Positions 17,264 through 25,677 of a stretch of DNA of 64,000 nt are shown piece after piece. The notes beneath the pieces were generated by a model. It worked only from the letters and a program-made list of their open reading frames with translations. It had not been told where the DNA came from and did no database searches. The position numbers and the translations under genes are program-made. Position 1 is the stretch's first letter, and every line of letters begins with the position of its first letter. The DNA is from JACKHO01 sp041398745 (GTDB lineage: Bacteria > Planctomycetota > Planctomycetia > Planctomycetales > Planctomycetaceae), in the NCBI GenBank assembly GCA_041398745.1, contig JAWKUB010000005.1, forward strand, positions 765,142-829,141. Reading direction: 5' to 3'.

Positions 17264-19243
17264 ATGGAACTGCTGGAGTTTCTCGATTACGTCAAGTCGT
17301 TGGCCGCAGAGATGCGAAAGGGGGATGTCCCCGCCGCGACACTGGAAGATTGGAAACAGGCTCGGCAGCAACTCCGCCAGCGCCTCATCGAAAGCTGGGG
17401 CGGATTTCCCGAGAACGCGTGCGACCTCGATCCTCAGAATGTGGGTGAGTTTCAGCGCGACGGTTACCGGGTCGAGCGGCTCCATTTTCAGACGCGTCCG
17501 GGCATCCGTATGACCGCGAACGCCTATGTGCCCGACAAGCCAGGACGGCATCCTGCGGTGCTGTGTGTTCACGGCCACTGGCTACTCGCGAAATCGCAGC
17601 CCGAAATACAGTCACGCTGCATTGGATTAGCCAAGCTGGGATTCTTTGTCCTCATGGTCGACGCCTTTGGGGCTGGTGAACGCGGCATTGGTAAAGCTCT
17701 TGGTGAATACCACGGAGAAATGGTCGCGGGAACTCTCTGGCCCACTGGTCTGGCACTGGCGGGTTTGCAGGTATACGAAAATCAACGGGCGGTCGATTAC
17801 TTGCTGACTCGACCTGAGGTCGACCCCAATCGAATTGGGATTACAGGAGCCAGTGGCGGCGGCAATCAGACCATGTATGCCGGTGCAATGGATGATCGAC
17901 TGAAATGCGTTGTGCCGGTTTGTTCGGTGGGTACGTATCAGGCGTACCTCGGCGCGGCTTGCTGTATGTGTGAAGTGACACCGGGAGCAGTGTCGCACAC
18001 CGAGGAAGGAGCCATTCTGTCCCTCGTCGCTCCGCGTGGGCTCATGCTCATCAACGCGACACGCGACGCGTTTCAATTCTCGGTCGGCGAGGGAGCCAAG
18101 TCGCTCGCGTTTGCCAAGCAGGTGTTTGCACTCTATGGAAAAGAAGAAAGTGCCACGCAGGCCGTGTTCGAGTCGGGCCATGGTTACAACCAGCCCATGC
18201 GAGAAGCAATGTACGGTTGGATGACGCTGCATTTGAAAGGGGAAGGAACAGGAGAGCCCATCCCCGAGCCGGCTCATGAAACAGAGGATGCTGAAACGCT
18301 CCGCTGTTTCCCCAACGATTCCCGTCCCGATGAATTCATCACCTTGCCGCAATTTGCCGCCACGGAAGGAAGACGGCTGGTCGATCGAATTTCCATCCCA
18401 ACGCACAGCGAGCAATGGAGAACTCAGGAAATTGACCGTGTTACCGGTCTGAGTAAGTTGCTGGGGCCATTTCCTGAACGAAAACCGCTGAACTTGCTAT
18501 TGGAATCAGAAGAGGCTGGCGTTACGACGTTTCTATTCAGTTCGGAACCGGGTATCCGGTTAGCTGGAACAGAGATCGCAGGAAACGCCCGCCGCGTCGT
18601 GTTGCTGGACTTAAACGATGGACGGAAAGCCATTCACAGCGAATTGGCCAAGGCGTTCGTTGAACAGAAGGCCACAGTCGTTTCCGTCGATTTGCGGGCG
18701 ACTGGCGCGCAGGCCTGGTCACGCGACAAAGTTGGTCGGGCCCCCGATCACAACACCGCCGAATGGTCGCTTTGGCTGGGGCGTCATCTCCTTGCGCAGT
18801 GGGTGTGGGATGTCGGGAGGGTTCTCGACATGCTCGACGATCAGCATGGCGAGGGAGAGAACATTATTGTTGGCGTTGGTCCAGCAGGACTGGTGGCACT
18901 CATGGCGGCCGCACTGATGACGCGAATTCACCGCGCCGCGATGGTCGGTACCCTTGCCAGTTACGTGACTGATGTTCCCTACGAAAACCAAAGGCTCGGC
19001 ACGCTCGCCCCCGGAATCCTGCGAGATGTCGGCGATATTCCGCATATCGCCGCCACCGTTTCGCCTCGACCGTTCATCATTGCTCAGCCGACGAACTCTG
19101 TGGGCAAACCGTTCACACCGATGGAAACCGAGCAACTCTTCAAACCCGCGACGGCAGCATACCAACTCGAAAACGCTGCAAATGCATTACAAATTCATAG
19201 TGAACTCTCACCCAAATCACTGGCCGACAAGTTGCTCTTGTGA
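17264..19243 (+). CDS. Two-domain alpha/beta hydrolase, acetyl-xylan-esterase-like
   Basis: The 659-residue protein starts at 17264, where GGTGGA stands 4 bases upstream; an ATG at 17183 would add 27 residues and has no ribosome site. The first half is a serine hydrolase of the AXE1/dienelactone group: 'PAVLCVHGHW', 'LMVDAFGAGERG', nucleophile elbow 'ITGASGGGNQT' and His in 'ESGHGYNQPMREAMYGW'. The second half repeats the fold, but its elbow reads 'VGVGPAGLVAL', so the nucleophilic Ser is absent. There is no signal peptide, so the location is probably cytoplasmic. Likely a carbohydrate esterase or related hydrolase; the substrate is unknown. Confidence 0.82.
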   Translation: MELLEFLDYVKSLAAEMRKGDVPAATLEDWKQARQQLRQRLIESWGGFPENACDLDPQNVGEFQRDGYRVERLHFQTRPGIRMTANAYVPDKPGRHPAVLCVHGHWLLAKSQPEIQSRCIGLAKLGFFVLMVDAFGAGERGIGKALGEYHGEMVAGTLWPTGLALAGLQVYENQRAVDYLLTRPEVDPNRIGITGASGGGNQTMYAGAMDDRLKCVVPVCSVGTYQAYLGAACCMCEVTPGAVSHTEEGAILSLVAPRGLMLINATRDAFQFSVGEGAKSLAFAKQVFALYGKEESATQAVFESGHGYNQPMREAMYGWMTLHLKGEGTGEPIPEPAHETEDAETLRCFPNDSRPDEFITLPQFAATEGRRLVDRISIPTHSEQWRTQEIDRVTGLSKLLGPFPERKPLNLLLESEEAGVTTFLFSSEPGIRLAGTEIAGNARRVVLLDLNDGRKAIHSELAKAFVEQKATVVSVDLRATGAQAWSRDKVGRAPDHNTAEWSLWLGRHLLAQWVWDVGRVLDMLDDQHGEGENIIVGVGPAGLVALMAAALMTRIHRAAMVGTLASYVTDVPYENQRLGTLAPGILRDVGDIPHIAATVSPRPFIIAQPTNSVGKPFTPMETEQLFKPATAAYQLENAANALQIHSELSPKSLADKLLL

Positions 19244-19334
19244 ACATCGAAATGTCATCCGTTTGACCTGACGCTTGCTGAGCCAGGCCGTATGCTACGA
19301 GTAACTGACACACGCTCTGAAGAACTTGAGTGGT

Positions 19335-20081
19335 ATGACACCTGAAGAACACGCACGGTATGAATGGCAAATGTGGACACCCGGAATTGGTGTCGAGGGG
19401 CAGGAGAAACTCCGCAGCGCCTCGGTCATGGTGTCACGGTTGGGGGGCGTCGGCGGTACGGTAGCCTACTACCTCGCTGCGGTTGGAATCGGGAAGCTGG
19501 TGCTGGCTCATGCCGGGAATGTGAAGCCGAGCGATTTGAATCGCCAACTGCTGATGACGACGGACTGGCTCGGCAAACCGAGAATTGAATCGGCCAGGCG
19601 TCGACTGAATGAGCTGAACCCAAACGTCGAAATCGTCGCTGTGGGGGAGAATGTCAGTACGGCAAACGCTCAGGAACTGGTCGATCAGGTCGACATTGTG
19701 GTCGATGGTGCGCCGCTGTTCGAAGAACGGTATGCCATGAATGCTGCGGTCGTGGCTGCCGGGAAACCACTCGTTGAATGTGCGATGTACGACTTCGACG
19801 CCCAACTTACGACAGTCATTCCAGGCAGGACGCCGTGCGTCGCCTGCATTTATCCCGAGCCGCCGCCGAACTGGAAGCGGGAATTTCCCGTGGTCGGAGC
19901 TGTTTCCGGTACGATTGCATCGCTGGCTGCCGTCGAGGTCGTTAAGCTCCTCACCGGAATTGGAGAGCCACTGGCAGGTCGGGTGTTACATGCCAACATG
20001 CGAAACATGACGTTTCGCACATTGCCAGTCGCACGCAATCCCGAATGTCCAGTGTGTCGTCACGTTACTGAGAAAGCCTAA
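19335..20081 (+). CDS. ThiF/MoeB/HesA family E1-like protein
   Basis: The 248-residue protein starts at ATG 19335; a TTG at 19326 is an alternative. It has an adenylate-forming E1 fold: 'SRLGGVGGTVAYYLAAVGIGKLVL' is split into the GxGGxG nucleotide loop and following helix, and 'DLNRQLL' supplies the Arg that contacts ATP. Two CxxC pairs, 'CVAC' and 'CPVC', form the structural zinc site. Such enzymes adenylate the C-terminus of ThiS/MoaD-like sulfur carriers. No carrier gene is in the window. It lies 2 bases upstream of purN and is coupled to it; the reason is unclear. Confidence 0.87.
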   Translation: MTPEEHARYEWQMWTPGIGVEGQEKLRSASVMVSRLGGVGGTVAYYLAAVGIGKLVLAHAGNVKPSDLNRQLLMTTDWLGKPRIESARRRLNELNPNVEIVAVGENVSTANAQELVDQVDIVVDGAPLFEERYAMNAAVVAAGKPLVECAMYDFDAQLTTVIPGRTPCVACIYPEPPPNWKREFPVVGAVSGTIASLAAVEVVKLLTGIGEPLAGRVLHANMRNMTFRTLPVARNPECPVCRHVTEKA

Positions 20082-20083
20082 CC

Positions 20084-20713
20084 GTGTTGTCGTTTCCCAC
20101 TCCCCTGCGTTGTGCCGCATTGATTTCGGGCGGAGGACGAACGGTGACCAATCTGGTCGACCGCATTCAAAGTGGCCAACTTGCTGCGGAAATTCCCATT
20201 GTCATTGCCAACCGCGACTGCGCCGGTGTGCAGCGACTTTCCGACCAAGGGCTCACCGTCGAAGTCATGAAACGTGCAGAATTCTCTGATGACGAAGCAC
20301 ACAACAAGGCGATTTTTGACCGCATTCGTCAGGAACGCGTGGATGTCGTCTTACTGGCGGGATACCTGGCCCGCCTCAATATTCCGACAGAGTTTGATCG
20401 CCGCGTGTTGAACATTCACCCCGCTTTGATTCCGTCATTCAGTGGTCACGGAATGTACGGCGACCGCGTGCACGCGGCAGTCATTGAACGTGGTTGCTGC
20501 GTTTCTGGATGCACAGTCCATTTCTGCGATGACGAGTACGACCACGGCCCCATTCTCGTGCAGAAAGCGGTGCCGGTTCTGGCCGACGACACACCACAAT
20601 CACTCGCTGCTCGCGTGTTTGAGGCCGAATGCGAGGCCTATCCCGAAGCGCTCGAACTCTTGATGAGCGGCCCCGTGGAAATCCGCGGTCACCGTGTTTG
20701 CCCTGTGCCTTAG
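20084..20713 (+). CDS. purN: Phosphoribosylglycinamide formyltransferase
   Basis: The 209-residue PurN transfers a formyl group from 10-formyl-tetrahydrofolate to GAR in purine synthesis. It starts at GTG 20084, 2 bases after the ThiF-like stop. 'LISGGGRTVTNLVDRI' binds the ribose phosphate. The catalytic set is present: Asn and His in 'NIHPALIPSFSGHGMYG', and the Asp in 'CTVHFCDDEYDHGPIL'. The family usually reads 'GSN' in the first loop; here it is 'GGGRTVTN'. Length and order are normal. Confidence 0.93.
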   Translation: MLSFPTPLRCAALISGGGRTVTNLVDRIQSGQLAAEIPIVIANRDCAGVQRLSDQGLTVEVMKRAEFSDDEAHNKAIFDRIRQERVDVVLLAGYLARLNIPTEFDRRVLNIHPALIPSFSGHGMYGDRVHAAVIERGCCVSGCTVHFCDDEYDHGPILVQKAVPVLADDTPQSLAARVFEAECEAYPEALELLMSGPVEIRGHRVCPVP

Positions 20714-20748
20714 ATCACGGGCGTTCGGCTTGCTGGTTGTTGGTCCGC

Positions 20749-21603
20749 CTAATTGGATGTTGGTGCGACGCCCGTCCAGCGGTCGATGCGTTTCTGCAGC
20801 TTCTCTTTGATGCGTTTTTCCTGTTTGCGAATCAGGCTTTCCACTGCTTTGCGGCAACCATCGCCAATGAGGTCTGCCGCGGTCCCTCCAATTTGACTGA
20901 CTTTGCGAACGTCGAAATCGCGGAGGCGGAGTTTGACATCGTCAATTCGGGGATGCAGGTTGAGCAGTGGAATGAACTGCTGCCAGGAGTTTGCCGCGGC
21001 GTTGGCTTCGAGCGTTAGCCAAAGCTGAAGTTCGATGGTGGCATCGGCAATGACGGTTCCGTTGATACCCTTCACGCCATATGTCCAGTGGGCGAAGGTC
21101 CCTTCTCCCCGGGCTCGAACGGTTGCCCGGACAAAGAACGGTGTGGTCCCTGGTTCCTTGGGTTCCAGTTGCTCCACTTCCAGCGTGAGCGTTTCTTCTG
21201 GTCGGACGAGTGTGGCGGTGTAGCGGTGCCAACCGCCGTGGTTCACGTCTTTCCAACGACGCGAAGTCTTGAAATTCTTGATGCGAATTCCATCCCAGCG
21301 ACGGACAGTTTTGCCCCAGTCGTCGTCATCTTCAAACGTTTCGGGAACACATTCCCGAACAATGGTCGTAATGAATTCCGAGAGCGTGGGAGGTGGTGAG
21401 TCAGTCTCAGATTCGTCAACGACGGGAATCTGTTCCGGAATCGCAACGGGAGGAATTGCGGGAGTTGTCTCGGTCAGCACGTCATCGATGAGATCTCGGA
21501 CCGGTTCCAGCGTGGGGACCGGTTCTTCCTGAGCCCAAGACGAGCCAGTCAGGACAAGCGTAAAGAGCAAGGCCAATGCACAGGTATTGGTTGATTTCTG
21601 CAT
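20749..21603 (-). CDS. Exported hypothetical protein
   Basis: The 284-residue protein has a signal peptide ending 'LTGSSWAQEE', then a Pro-rich acidic linker (about 25-75) and a beta-rich domain of 150 residues with 'DGIRIKNFKTSRRWKDVNHG' and 'PFFVRATVRARGEG'. The C-terminus is a basic helix ('RKAVESLIRKQEKRIKEKLQKRI'). No family is recognised. It probably sits in the periplasm or at the outer membrane. It is transcribed toward purN, with 35 bases between the two stops, and is separated from the upstream gene by a terminator at 21606-21633. Confidence 0.78.
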   Translation of the reverse strand: MQKSTNTCALALLFTLVLTGSSWAQEEPVPTLEPVRDLIDDVLTETTPAIPPVAIPEQIPVVDESETDSPPPTLSEFITTIVRECVPETFEDDDDWGKTVRRWDGIRIKNFKTSRRWKDVNHGGWHRYTATLVRPEETLTLEVEQLEPKEPGTTPFFVRATVRARGEGTFAHWTYGVKGINGTVIADATIELQLWLTLEANAAANSWQQFIPLLNLHPRIDDVKLRLRDFDVRKVSQIGGTAADLIGDGCRKAVESLIRKQEKRIKEKLQKRIDRWTGVAPTSN

Positions 21604-21605
21604 GG

Positions 21606-21633
21606 CAACAAAAAAGGGGGACCGAAGTCCCCC
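21606..21633 (-). terminator. Rho-independent terminator
   Basis: Read on the minus strand, GGGGGAC-TTCG-GTCCCCC is followed by six T. The UUCG tetraloop and 7 G/C-rich pairs make it strong. It lies just downstream of the DUF1598-like gene and upstream of the next minus-strand start. Confidence 0.92.
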
Positions 21634-21673
21634 AGCAGTTCATCGAGTTTGCCTGTCAGTTGGCTGCGGCAGC

Positions 21674-23242
21674 TTACTGCTTCGCATCCCACCACCAGCG
21701 ACCTTCGGGCAACTCAGGGGCTTTTGAATTTTCCGCGACGTTGGTCAAACGGGCTGATTCTTTGTGCAGGTCTTCGTTACGAACAACCGCCATCAAATCA
21801 CCACGCACACCACCGGCGACCTGGACCACAATGTCACGTCCATTGTACACCCGGTGATTAACCACCGACTCACACTGAGTTGGTGCGGCGTAGGTGAGTG
21901 GTTGATATTCACCTGAAGGAGCGAATACACCACCATCCCAGTTCACCACGTCGTACACACCTTCATGATGCATGAGAGCGGAAATCAGTGCCAGATCAAA
22001 AATCCCCTTCATGTCGGCGAAAATGGGGTCTTTGGCAGCCAGTTCACCGAAGTGATTCGAGAAGTTCGAGGCAAAGAGCTGGTTAATTGGCTCTGCCTTG
22101 CCTGTTGCAACACGCTGGCCATTGTCTGACAGGAATTCGTTTTCAGACTGGCACTTCACAGCCGGGCCGTTGATTTCAAAGGTATTGAGGTCTGGTGAGT
22201 GCAGGACTTCGCTGTAGTCCATGGTCATCCACCAACGCAGGGCATCGAGGCTGCCGCCGGCGAGTTGAGGCTCTTTGGCGAGCAAATCGAAGTAGCCGGG
22301 AATCGAGGATCCACCATCCAATTTGCCAATACCAATGAGTTTCATGCGGTAGTCAGCTTCGACAATGACGCGTGCCACGCGGCTGTCCTGCGGTACACCT
22401 TCAACGGTAATATTCTGGTTCCCGAGTACCTGACCAAGCTGCTTGGCCCAGCCACGCACGGCACTCGGACGGAGTGCACCGCGCTGTTGCGACGCCTCGG
22501 CGAATTCTTTCAGTGCTTTGACGTTTTCAGGTTTGGGATCGATGGAGCAGCGGAAGACTTGTGGGCCTTCATCGCTGAAGGTTCGCATGACAGTGACGAG
22601 GTCGTCCAGTTGGAGAGTTGGCGTGCCGGAATTTGATCCTACGGCGCGACCATCCTGGTTGTAGCTCCAACCTTCGGCTGGACCACCAATGACAATCTCA
22701 CCAGATTCCGGGAACACGAACACATACTGCACCTGATATAGGCCAGCCATGTGTCGCATCGATTCGACCACTGGCTTGCCTTCGGCAATGCGGCGGGCGA
22801 CTTCACGTTCCAGACGTGTCAGGGAAACCAGACGCAAGGTGGACGTCTTGGCCATGTCTTCGTTGAGATCAGCAACGCGAGCCTGTTCACCCAACTTAGT
22901 CAAACGGCCTGACTGCTCAGATCGACTTGCCTGCTGCAGAACGCCCAGCGGGTCGACTTTGATACCCGAGGTGAACTGGGACATCGTCCCTTCACCGTCA
23001 CCGGTATCGAGCCATCCGCCAGATGTCTCAGTCTGAATGAGCTGAATGAGTTCGGTGAAGTCGGCTCCTGAACCACCCTGCAGTGAGGGTTGCTCGGCAC
23101 GAGATGATTCCACGCGAGATGGAACCTCTTCCTGCGCGAAAACACTACCTGCCTGGAAACACGCGACTCCGGCGAGACCGAGGACGCCCAAACCATTCAA
23201 CCAGGATTGATGTTTAGCTGAGTGAAATGCCCATCGAAACAT
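21674..23242 (-). CDS. DUF1598-like exported protein
   Basis: The 522-residue protein has a long signal peptide ending 'FQAGSVFAQEE'. The core resembles the planctomycete family DUF1598: 'QRGALRPSAVRGWAKQLG', 'VEADYRMKLIGIGKLDG' and 'VYNGRDIVVQVAGGVRGDL'. It appears full length. No catalytic motif is visible; the family is uncharacterised. It is monocistronic, bounded by a strong terminator downstream and a 422-base divergent intergenic region upstream. The DUF1598 assignment comes from recall of the family signature and would need a profile search to confirm. Confidence 0.82.
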   Translation of the reverse strand: MFRWAFHSAKHQSWLNGLGVLGLAGVACFQAGSVFAQEEVPSRVESSRAEQPSLQGGSGADFTELIQLIQTETSGGWLDTGDGEGTMSQFTSGIKVDPLGVLQQASRSEQSGRLTKLGEQARVADLNEDMAKTSTLRLVSLTRLEREVARRIAEGKPVVESMRHMAGLYQVQYVFVFPESGEIVIGGPAEGWSYNQDGRAVGSNSGTPTLQLDDLVTVMRTFSDEGPQVFRCSIDPKPENVKALKEFAEASQQRGALRPSAVRGWAKQLGQVLGNQNITVEGVPQDSRVARVIVEADYRMKLIGIGKLDGGSSIPGYFDLLAKEPQLAGGSLDALRWWMTMDYSEVLHSPDLNTFEINGPAVKCQSENEFLSDNGQRVATGKAEPINQLFASNFSNHFGELAAKDPIFADMKGIFDLALISALMHHEGVYDVVNWDGGVFAPSGEYQPLTYAAPTQCESVVNHRVYNGRDIVVQVAGGVRGDLMAVVRNEDLHKESARLTNVAENSKAPELPEGRWWWDAKQ

Positions 23243-23664
23243 ACGTGTCTCTCCACAATAAAACGTCCAGGATGGGTTGCCCAGACAGAAGTTGAGCGTG
23301 TGTACTGTCCTCTAGCATCGTCGCGAAGTGTGGGCTGGTCAAGCACTTTCCGCCAAATGCATGGTCAAATTGATTGAGCCGATTGCAGGGGGCCGGTTCC
23401 ACTCGATTGCCAGTTGTACGTATCGGGTGGACTTTAACGCTTGCGCAGGTGGCACCGTCGCATCGTACAAAACCAAACGAATGCTCCAGTGTGGCCGATG
23501 AATCCGTTGAATCGTGTTTTGGCGAACGCGCTCATCATTGGGATGGTAACGCTTATCGGCAAAAAGTGCCGGTTACCGATTTCAAGGTGGAAAACAGTCA
23601 AACGCGCAGCAGCAACCCTGGGATCGAGTGCTCGCGACCCAAATGCAAAATCAGGAGTGAGAAA
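23243..23664. other. Divergent intergenic region
   Basis: It lies between the DUF1598-like gene (-) and the porin (+). No gene was recognised; short frames here have no ribosome sites. It probably contains the two promoters and a long untranslated leader of the porin, though no convincing promoter pair was identified. Confidence 0.35.
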
Positions 23665-24798
23665 ATGCGTAGGATGTCATTTGGAGGATGGCTGCTGTCA
23701 GTAGCCGCAGTTTTGAGCCTGGCAACGACTGCCTCGGCTCAAGACGAACTTCCTTTCGAAAACTTCGACTTGGGCGAGTCGTTGTTTGGAGAGGAATCAA
23801 GTATCGATGTTGGTGGCTGGATTCAAATGGGCTACCACAGCGACAACGACGGCGTGTTCAACACGCACCCTGGAAGCATTGACTTCCAGCAAATCAACCT
23901 GTTCGTCGAGCAGGTTGCCGATGGAAGCGACGGAATTGGCTTCGGTGGACGTATCGACGTCATGTACGGTACCGATGCTCCCAACACCCAGTCATTCGGT
24001 AACAATCCTGGCGTGTGGGACTTCCAGAACGGTTTCGACCACGGGGTTTATGGCTTTGCCATTCCTCAGTTGTACGGTGAAGTCGCCATGGGTGACCTGT
24101 CCGTCAAAGTTGGTCACTTCTACACCCTGCTCGGATATCAGGTTGTACCAGCGACCGGAAACTTCTTCTACAGCATCCCTTACACCTTCAACTTCAGTGA
24201 AGCGTTTACGCACACTGGCGTGCTGGCCACCTACCAGGTGAACGATGACATCACCGCTTACGGTGGATGGACACTCGGTTGGGACACTGGTTACGACCAG
24301 TTCGGAAACGGTAATAGCTTCCTCGGTGGTGCCAGCCTGGCTCTAACCGACGACATTTCAGCCACATTCATCACCACCTTTGGTGATTTGGGTTGGATTG
24401 GCGATGGTTACACCCACAGCCTCGTGGTTGACTACAACATTGACGAAGACTGGGAATACGTCTTCCAGAGCGACTATGTCAGCGTCAACAACTCCCCCAA
24501 CTCACCAGGTGGAGCTTACGACACCTTCGGCATCAACCAGTACCTGTTCTACAACGTGGCTGATGACGTTCGTGCTGGCTTCCGTGGCGAATGGTGGAAA
24601 GCCGACGGCATTTCACTCTACGAAGTGGCCTTTGGTCTCAACTTGTCGCCTCTCAACAACCTGCTGATTCGTCCAGAAGTCCGGTACAACTGGGCCGCTG
24701 GTGCAACTCAGCTGCCAGCTGTTGTTGCTGGTGTCGCCGCCAACGACGACATCCGTGACAACGCCGTCTTCGGTGTTGATGCTATTCTCACTTTCTAG
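23665..24798 (+). CDS. Outer-membrane beta-barrel porin, BBP2/OmpL-like
   Basis: The 377-residue protein starts at the ATG at 23665, 8 bases after GGAG; the frame is open further upstream but has no ribosome site there. The signal peptide ends 'LATTASAQDE'. The mature part shows the alternating aromatic strands of a beta barrel: 'SSIDVGGWIQMGYHSDNDGVF', then 'FGGRIDVMYGTDAPNTQSFG', 'GDLSVKVGHFYTLLGYQVV', and repeated 'DDITAYGGWTLGWDTG'-type hairpins. It ends in Phe ('DAILTF'), the outer-membrane assembly signal. It matches the putative porin-2 family, common in planctomycetes. Solute specificity is unknown. A strong terminator follows. Confidence 0.9.
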   Translation: MRRMSFGGWLLSVAAVLSLATTASAQDELPFENFDLGESLFGEESSIDVGGWIQMGYHSDNDGVFNTHPGSIDFQQINLFVEQVADGSDGIGFGGRIDVMYGTDAPNTQSFGNNPGVWDFQNGFDHGVYGFAIPQLYGEVAMGDLSVKVGHFYTLLGYQVVPATGNFFYSIPYTFNFSEAFTHTGVLATYQVNDDITAYGGWTLGWDTGYDQFGNGNSFLGGASLALTDDISATFITTFGDLGWIGDGYTHSLVVDYNIDEDWEYVFQSDYVSVNNSPNSPGGAYDTFGINQYLFYNVADDVRAGFRGEWWKADGISLYEVAFGLNLSPLNNLLIRPEVRYNWAAGATQLPAVVAGVAANDDIRDNAVFGVDAILTF

Positions 24799-24842
24799 TG
24801 AGATCGCTTAGAGCGTAAGCTCCGTTGCAAACTGTGCGTATT

Positions 24843-24882
24843 GCCACGCAGTTGGACTCTGTCCGGCTGCGTGGCTTTTTTT
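24843..24882 (+). terminator. Rho-independent terminator of the porin gene
   Basis: GCCACGCAG (24843-24851) pairs with CTGCGTGGC (24867-24875) and is followed by seven T. It stands 44 bases after the porin stop. Confidence 0.92.
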
Positions 24883-25024
24883 GTTTGTGGTGCCGTTTTC
24901 AAAGCGGAATCCAACGAACAGGCTTCGAGCGTCTGGAATCTGACAATGGCCCGTCATTTGCAGTAGAATGAAAATATGGTGGAGCGACTATTTGGTTGCA
25001 TCACTTCAGAACGTTGCAACTGTT

Positions 25025-25030
25025 GGAGGG
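25025..25030 (+). promoter_or_regulatory. Ribosome binding site deciding the start at 25036
   Basis: GGAGGG lies 5 bases before the ATG at 25036. An ATG at 24976 in the same frame has nothing comparable. Confidence 0.75.
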
Positions 25031-25035
25031 ACAGC

Positions 25036-25677
25036 ATGAACGATTCGACGTTTTCCCGCGACAAGCCTCCCAAACTGGTGACGCTCGACGTTGACTTTCC
25101 GGTCTGGGATCGATTCTTCATGGTGGCGCCGCTCGTGGTCATTGGTTCCAGGGAGCCAGATGGAAGTTTCGATCTCGCACCCAAGCACATGGTGACGCCA
25201 CTTTCCTGGGAGAACTATTTCGGCTTTGTTTGCACACCTGCCCATGCGACGTATCGGAACATCCAGCGCGAGGGGACGTTCACGGTCAGCTTTCCCAAGG
25301 CTGATCAGGTTGTGCTGACAAGTTTGTCTGCGGCTCCGCGGTGTGATGCCGAAACCAATGAAAAGCCTTCACTGGCTGCCCTGCCGACCATTAAGGCTGA
25401 GAAAGTGGATGGTGTCTTTCTGCGGGATGCTTCGCTCTTCTTCGAGTGCGAACTCCATTCGATTGTTGACGGGTTTGGAATTAACAGTCTCATTGCCGGT
25501 CGCATTGTGGCAGCACACGCCATTCCGGAGGTACTGCGGTCGGAAGATAAAGATGACCAGGACGTCATCAGGCAATTGCCTCTCCTCGCGTATCTCTCCC
25601 CGGGCCGATTCACCGAGATTCAGGCGAGCTCTTCATTTCCGTTCCCTGCTGGCTTCGCCAGGGAGCCAAGAAAATGA
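25036..25677 (+). CDS. Flavin-reductase-like FMN-binding split-barrel protein
   Basis: The 213-residue protein belongs to the flavin reductase/DIM6-NTAB group. 'VWDRFFMVAPLVVIGSREPDGSFDLAPKHM' is seen in two blocks: the first strand and the flavin-contacting 'APKHMVTPLSW'. 'TYRNIQREGTFTVSFPKADQV' matches the family's second FMN-binding stretch. The start was fixed by the strong ribosome site at 25025-25030. The stop overlaps the next start (ATGA, 25674-25677), so it is coupled to the M20 peptidase. Reduction of flavin with NAD(P)H is the family activity; its role in this operon is unknown. Confidence 0.85.
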   Translation: MNDSTFSRDKPPKLVTLDVDFPVWDRFFMVAPLVVIGSREPDGSFDLAPKHMVTPLSWENYFGFVCTPAHATYRNIQREGTFTVSFPKADQVVLTSLSAAPRCDAETNEKPSLAALPTIKAEKVDGVFLRDASLFFECELHSIVDGFGINSLIAGRIVAAHAIPEVLRSEDKDDQDVIRQLPLLAYLSPGRFTEIQASSSFPFPAGFAREPRK

